Source: Ricinus communis
Lineage: Eukaryota; Streptophyta; Magnoliopsida; Malpighiales; Euphorbiaceae
Length of the DNA stretch: 64,000 nt
Direction of reading: 5' to 3'
Assembly: GCF_019578655.1 (NCBI RefSeq)
Contig: NC_063258.1
Location: 17,736,802 to 17,800,801, forward strand
In this document: positions 61,171 through 64,000 of the stretch, in pieces
How positions within the stretch are numbered: position 1 is the first letter of the stretch
How the letters are laid out: every line of letters starts with the position of its first letter
Made by a program: the position numbers and the translations under genes
Notes under the pieces: generated by a model
Told to the model about the DNA's origin: nothing
The model's database searches: none
The model's input: only the letters and a program-made list of their open reading frames with translations

Positions 61171-64000
61171 TGTCACGACCCCACCCGTGGGCCCGTGACC
61201 GGCACTAGGAAATGGGTAGGCTTAAGGCCACCGAAACCCGTAGTAAGCCTGACACTCACTGATTTAAACAAATCTCATCTCAAATTAATATTAATAAAGC
61301 CACAAATTATCTTAAATGCTACATTTTACATAATTTAATCGGTCTGCCAGAAGAACTAGGCGAGACCTGAAACTCATAAAATTTACAACTGATACATCTA
61401 CTATTACTACTGCGGAGAATCTAAGATTTACCATTTTACATACCAAATCAAATACTTCACCCGATGATGAAGGAGTCGGGTTACTGAATAAGAGTCGCGA
61501 GAGAACTAACAGTCACGAATCTGAAAAACAACATAAATGGAGTATGGGTCTAGAGTGAGTTAAAATCATATATCTAAAACAGTTTCAAATATCTCAATGT
61601 CACATTCATTTAAATTTTAAAATAATTAGTAAATCATGCGAACCATACGTGTCATGCCATGCTTAAACAAAATTTATTCCACATGCAACGGGATGAGTAC
61701 TTGATTGAACTCTAATCCCAACTCTAAAATCTCGATTATTTCCAACACTTATGTCTCAACTAACCTCAACTCTAACATCTCAAACCTCTCATTCCAACAG
61801 ATTCCGGGGCCCAGAGAGCAAAGCTCGACCAGGGACCTTACCTCCAGTCCGGTCACTTAACTCTCAGCCTTAGCCTTTTGGCTCTCTTATCCAATAAGAC
61901 TGGCGCCCCGAGAGCAAAGCTCGACCAGGGACCTTACCTCCAGTCTGGTCACTTAAATATCCAAATAAGAAATCTAGTAGCCATTCGGCTCTCTTAATCC
62001 AATAAGACTGGCCTGAGAGCAATGCTCGACCAGGGACCTTACCTCCACCGGTCACTTAAATATCCAAATAAGCCGGCGCCCCGAGAGCAATGCTCGACCA
62101 GGGACCTTTACTCCGGCAACCACAAATCACTAAGCCCAGAGAGCGATGCTCGACCAGGGCAGGTCCTAATCTTTCTTTCTCAAAATTTTTACCTCTTTAC
62201 CCTTTTCCTATCTCTCTCATATTATATTGGACACTCATCCAACTCCTATGTTCTACTGCCATCCCATCCTGAGTCATCATGCAATATTAAAATTGGTAAT
62301 AAGGGAAAAATATATTTAAATAGTAATTAAGAGCATCATGCAAATGATAATAATAATAATTAAATAAAAAATTAAAATTGCAAATAAATGTTCACAGTAG
62401 CAAATCAAATTTTATGCATGACACGTGCGTAAACGATATATGACTTTAACTCACAGATTTGGCGACCTCCTAGTTCAGCTTAGGTGCCTCGGTAGGAGCG
62501 AGCCGAACAGACAGATCATCTAATCACGGAAAATAATTTATCAAAACGATGAAACAATTACAATAGACCCTAGGTCTAGACTCCTAGAACTAACTGTCTA
62601 AGAATCTCGACTTGGGAACTACCGAAATTCGCGTGAACCTCCTCTACAACACGAACATTACCCCCCGTAAAAACGGGTCCAGGACCTGCCAGAAAAACAC
62701 TCCAAATAACCAACAATTAAAACAACGGGAGTCGGGTCCCCAAACTTCACTATTTCCGACCTCACACAAAGACAAAAACACGACTATGGCGGTGCCAACC
62801 GAGGACAAATATTTATGACTCACAAATATCATCAAGTACACAATATAAACCATAGACACAAATTAAACCAAGGATTTCTAAAATTAACGGGCCAAAGAAA
62901 TTTACCGGACGTTCGATCGCTCGGTCGACTCTCCGGCCACGGGAGTCCGATCGACGATCCGAACACACCATCGGACTCACAACGACGCTACCGCTTCCGA
63001 TTTTCCGATCGACACCCGATCATCCGGGAGAGATTTGCGGACGATCTCGACCGTCGATTCGCAAACGAAGCCCGATCGCAACGAAACCAGTGCCATCGCG
63101 AAGCTTGAGCCGAGGAGAGTCGGGATACATCCTCCGATCATCCATCCTCCACGGAGCTCACGGAAAAGCCCAAAAATGCCGGCCGCCACCATTTTCTCTC
63201 TCCACCGTGAATCTCCGATTCGGCCACCATGTCGACACCGTTCGCCAAAACAAAGCCGAGGGCCGAGAGGAGTCGATCGGCACCAAAATCGGCCGACCAC
63301 CGACGCCGGAAGCGGCAAAGAAGCTTCGGCCGCCCTGGCCGCTGGCCGACGCCTGCAGCTTCACGGCCACCACAAAGCCCGACGACGCCACCGCACTCCT
63401 CCTTCTTCTTGGCTCTCTCTCTCTCTCTCTTCCTCTCTTCCTTCCCCGACTTCCATTCCTTTCAATATCGACATTTGACCCTTGAACTTTTCCTTATTAC
63501 AATTTCGTCCCTCAACTTTCTTAATTACTTACAATTTCATCCCATGAATTTCAATTTAACCCCCAAACTTCTTTTTAGCCTTTCAATTAAGCCCTTAACT
63601 ATTTAATTTGGGCCAAATCCGAATTATTGAAAATACACAATTACAAAAATACCCCCACTGAGCATATTTATTTACAAAAATACCAAGCTCACAAATTTCC
63701 ATTAAAACCCCATAAAAATAACATTATACTTTCAATCCTTATTCCAAAATAAATTTCCAATTAAATCCTACACACAATTAAATTAAATAATCAATTTCCA
63801 ACTTAAAATTTAATACTACTAATCAATTATAATACCAATTTTCTCAAAATTCTTTTATAAAAACATCCCTTATAATTTCTTCCAAAATTTTTCAATATAT
63901 AATTTTACTTATATAAATATGCATTTGGAAAAATTTTGAATAACCAAAATATAATCATTTCAAATTAAACCCAATAATAATGAAGCTAAAATTAACTTAA
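61171..64000 (-). mobile_element. LTR of the element-B family, cut by window end (G)
   Basis: Begins TGTCACGACCCCACC and is colinear with 9366-12465 of element B: same head (GGGTAGGCTTAAGGCCACCG), minisatellite, GC-rich block and AT-rich tail. It stops about 50 bp short of the expected GTTACA end because the window ends. Its minisatellite has only about three copies. Whether it is a solo LTR or the 3' LTR of a whole element cannot be told. Confidence 0.9.
61800..62165. repeat. LTR minisatellite, shortest allele
   Basis: About three copies of the 108-bp unit plus the GAGAGCGATGCTCGACCAGG boundary copy. Confidence 0.85.

Overview
This is a window of plant nuclear heterochromatin with no recognisable host gene. 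The plant assignment rests on the elements: LTR retrotransposons with an initiator-tRNA-Met-type primer site and a Tekay/Del-like pol 3' end, an Athila/Tat-type element with a degenerate TGGCGCCGTTGCC-type primer site and a Gag remnant, and a small Cassandra-like TRIM carrying 5S-rRNA-like sequence in both LTRs. Species cannot be told from the sequence.

About 36.6 kb (57%) is one AT-rich tandem repeat in a single orientation: blocks 1-4256, 5126-9365, 17479-about 27880, 30588-41901, 43212-45975, 51614-54380 and 60258-61170. Its monomer is 38-39 bp and begins AGAAAA(C/T)AACCCC. At least eleven diverged monomer types follow one another in a fixed order, giving a higher-order repeat (HOR) of about 387 bp (10 monomers) or 426 bp (11 monomers), with many local deletions, expansions and larger duplications. 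Because 39 = 3 x 13, its minus strand shows many spurious open frames with 13-residue periodicity.

Into this array are inserted, left to right: (A) a Cassandra-like TRIM, 4257-5125, minus, TSD AACCC; (B) a non-autonomous Tekay-like element with 3.2-3.5 kb LTRs, 9366-17478, minus, TSD GAAAC; an assembly gap of 500 N, 27904-28403; (C) a truncated LTR of the B family, 28404-30570; (D) a solo LTR of an Athila/Tat-like family, 41902-43211; (E) a Tekay-like element, 45976-51613, plus; (F) a two-LTR Athila/Tat-like element with a broken gag, 54388-60257, minus; (G) another B-family LTR, 61171 to the window end. Together the elements make about 42% of the window.

None of the elements can encode its own replication. 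B and E share the same reduced interior (a conserved 5' piece plus a decayed integrase C-terminal tail), and F keeps only the C-terminal half of Gag with three in-frame stops. All would need proteins from autonomous relatives. The most interesting structures are the 39-bp hierarchical satellite and its dyad-bearing monomers, the 5S-bearing TRIM, the minisatellite that differs in copy number between the two LTRs of B, and the anomalous ends of F.
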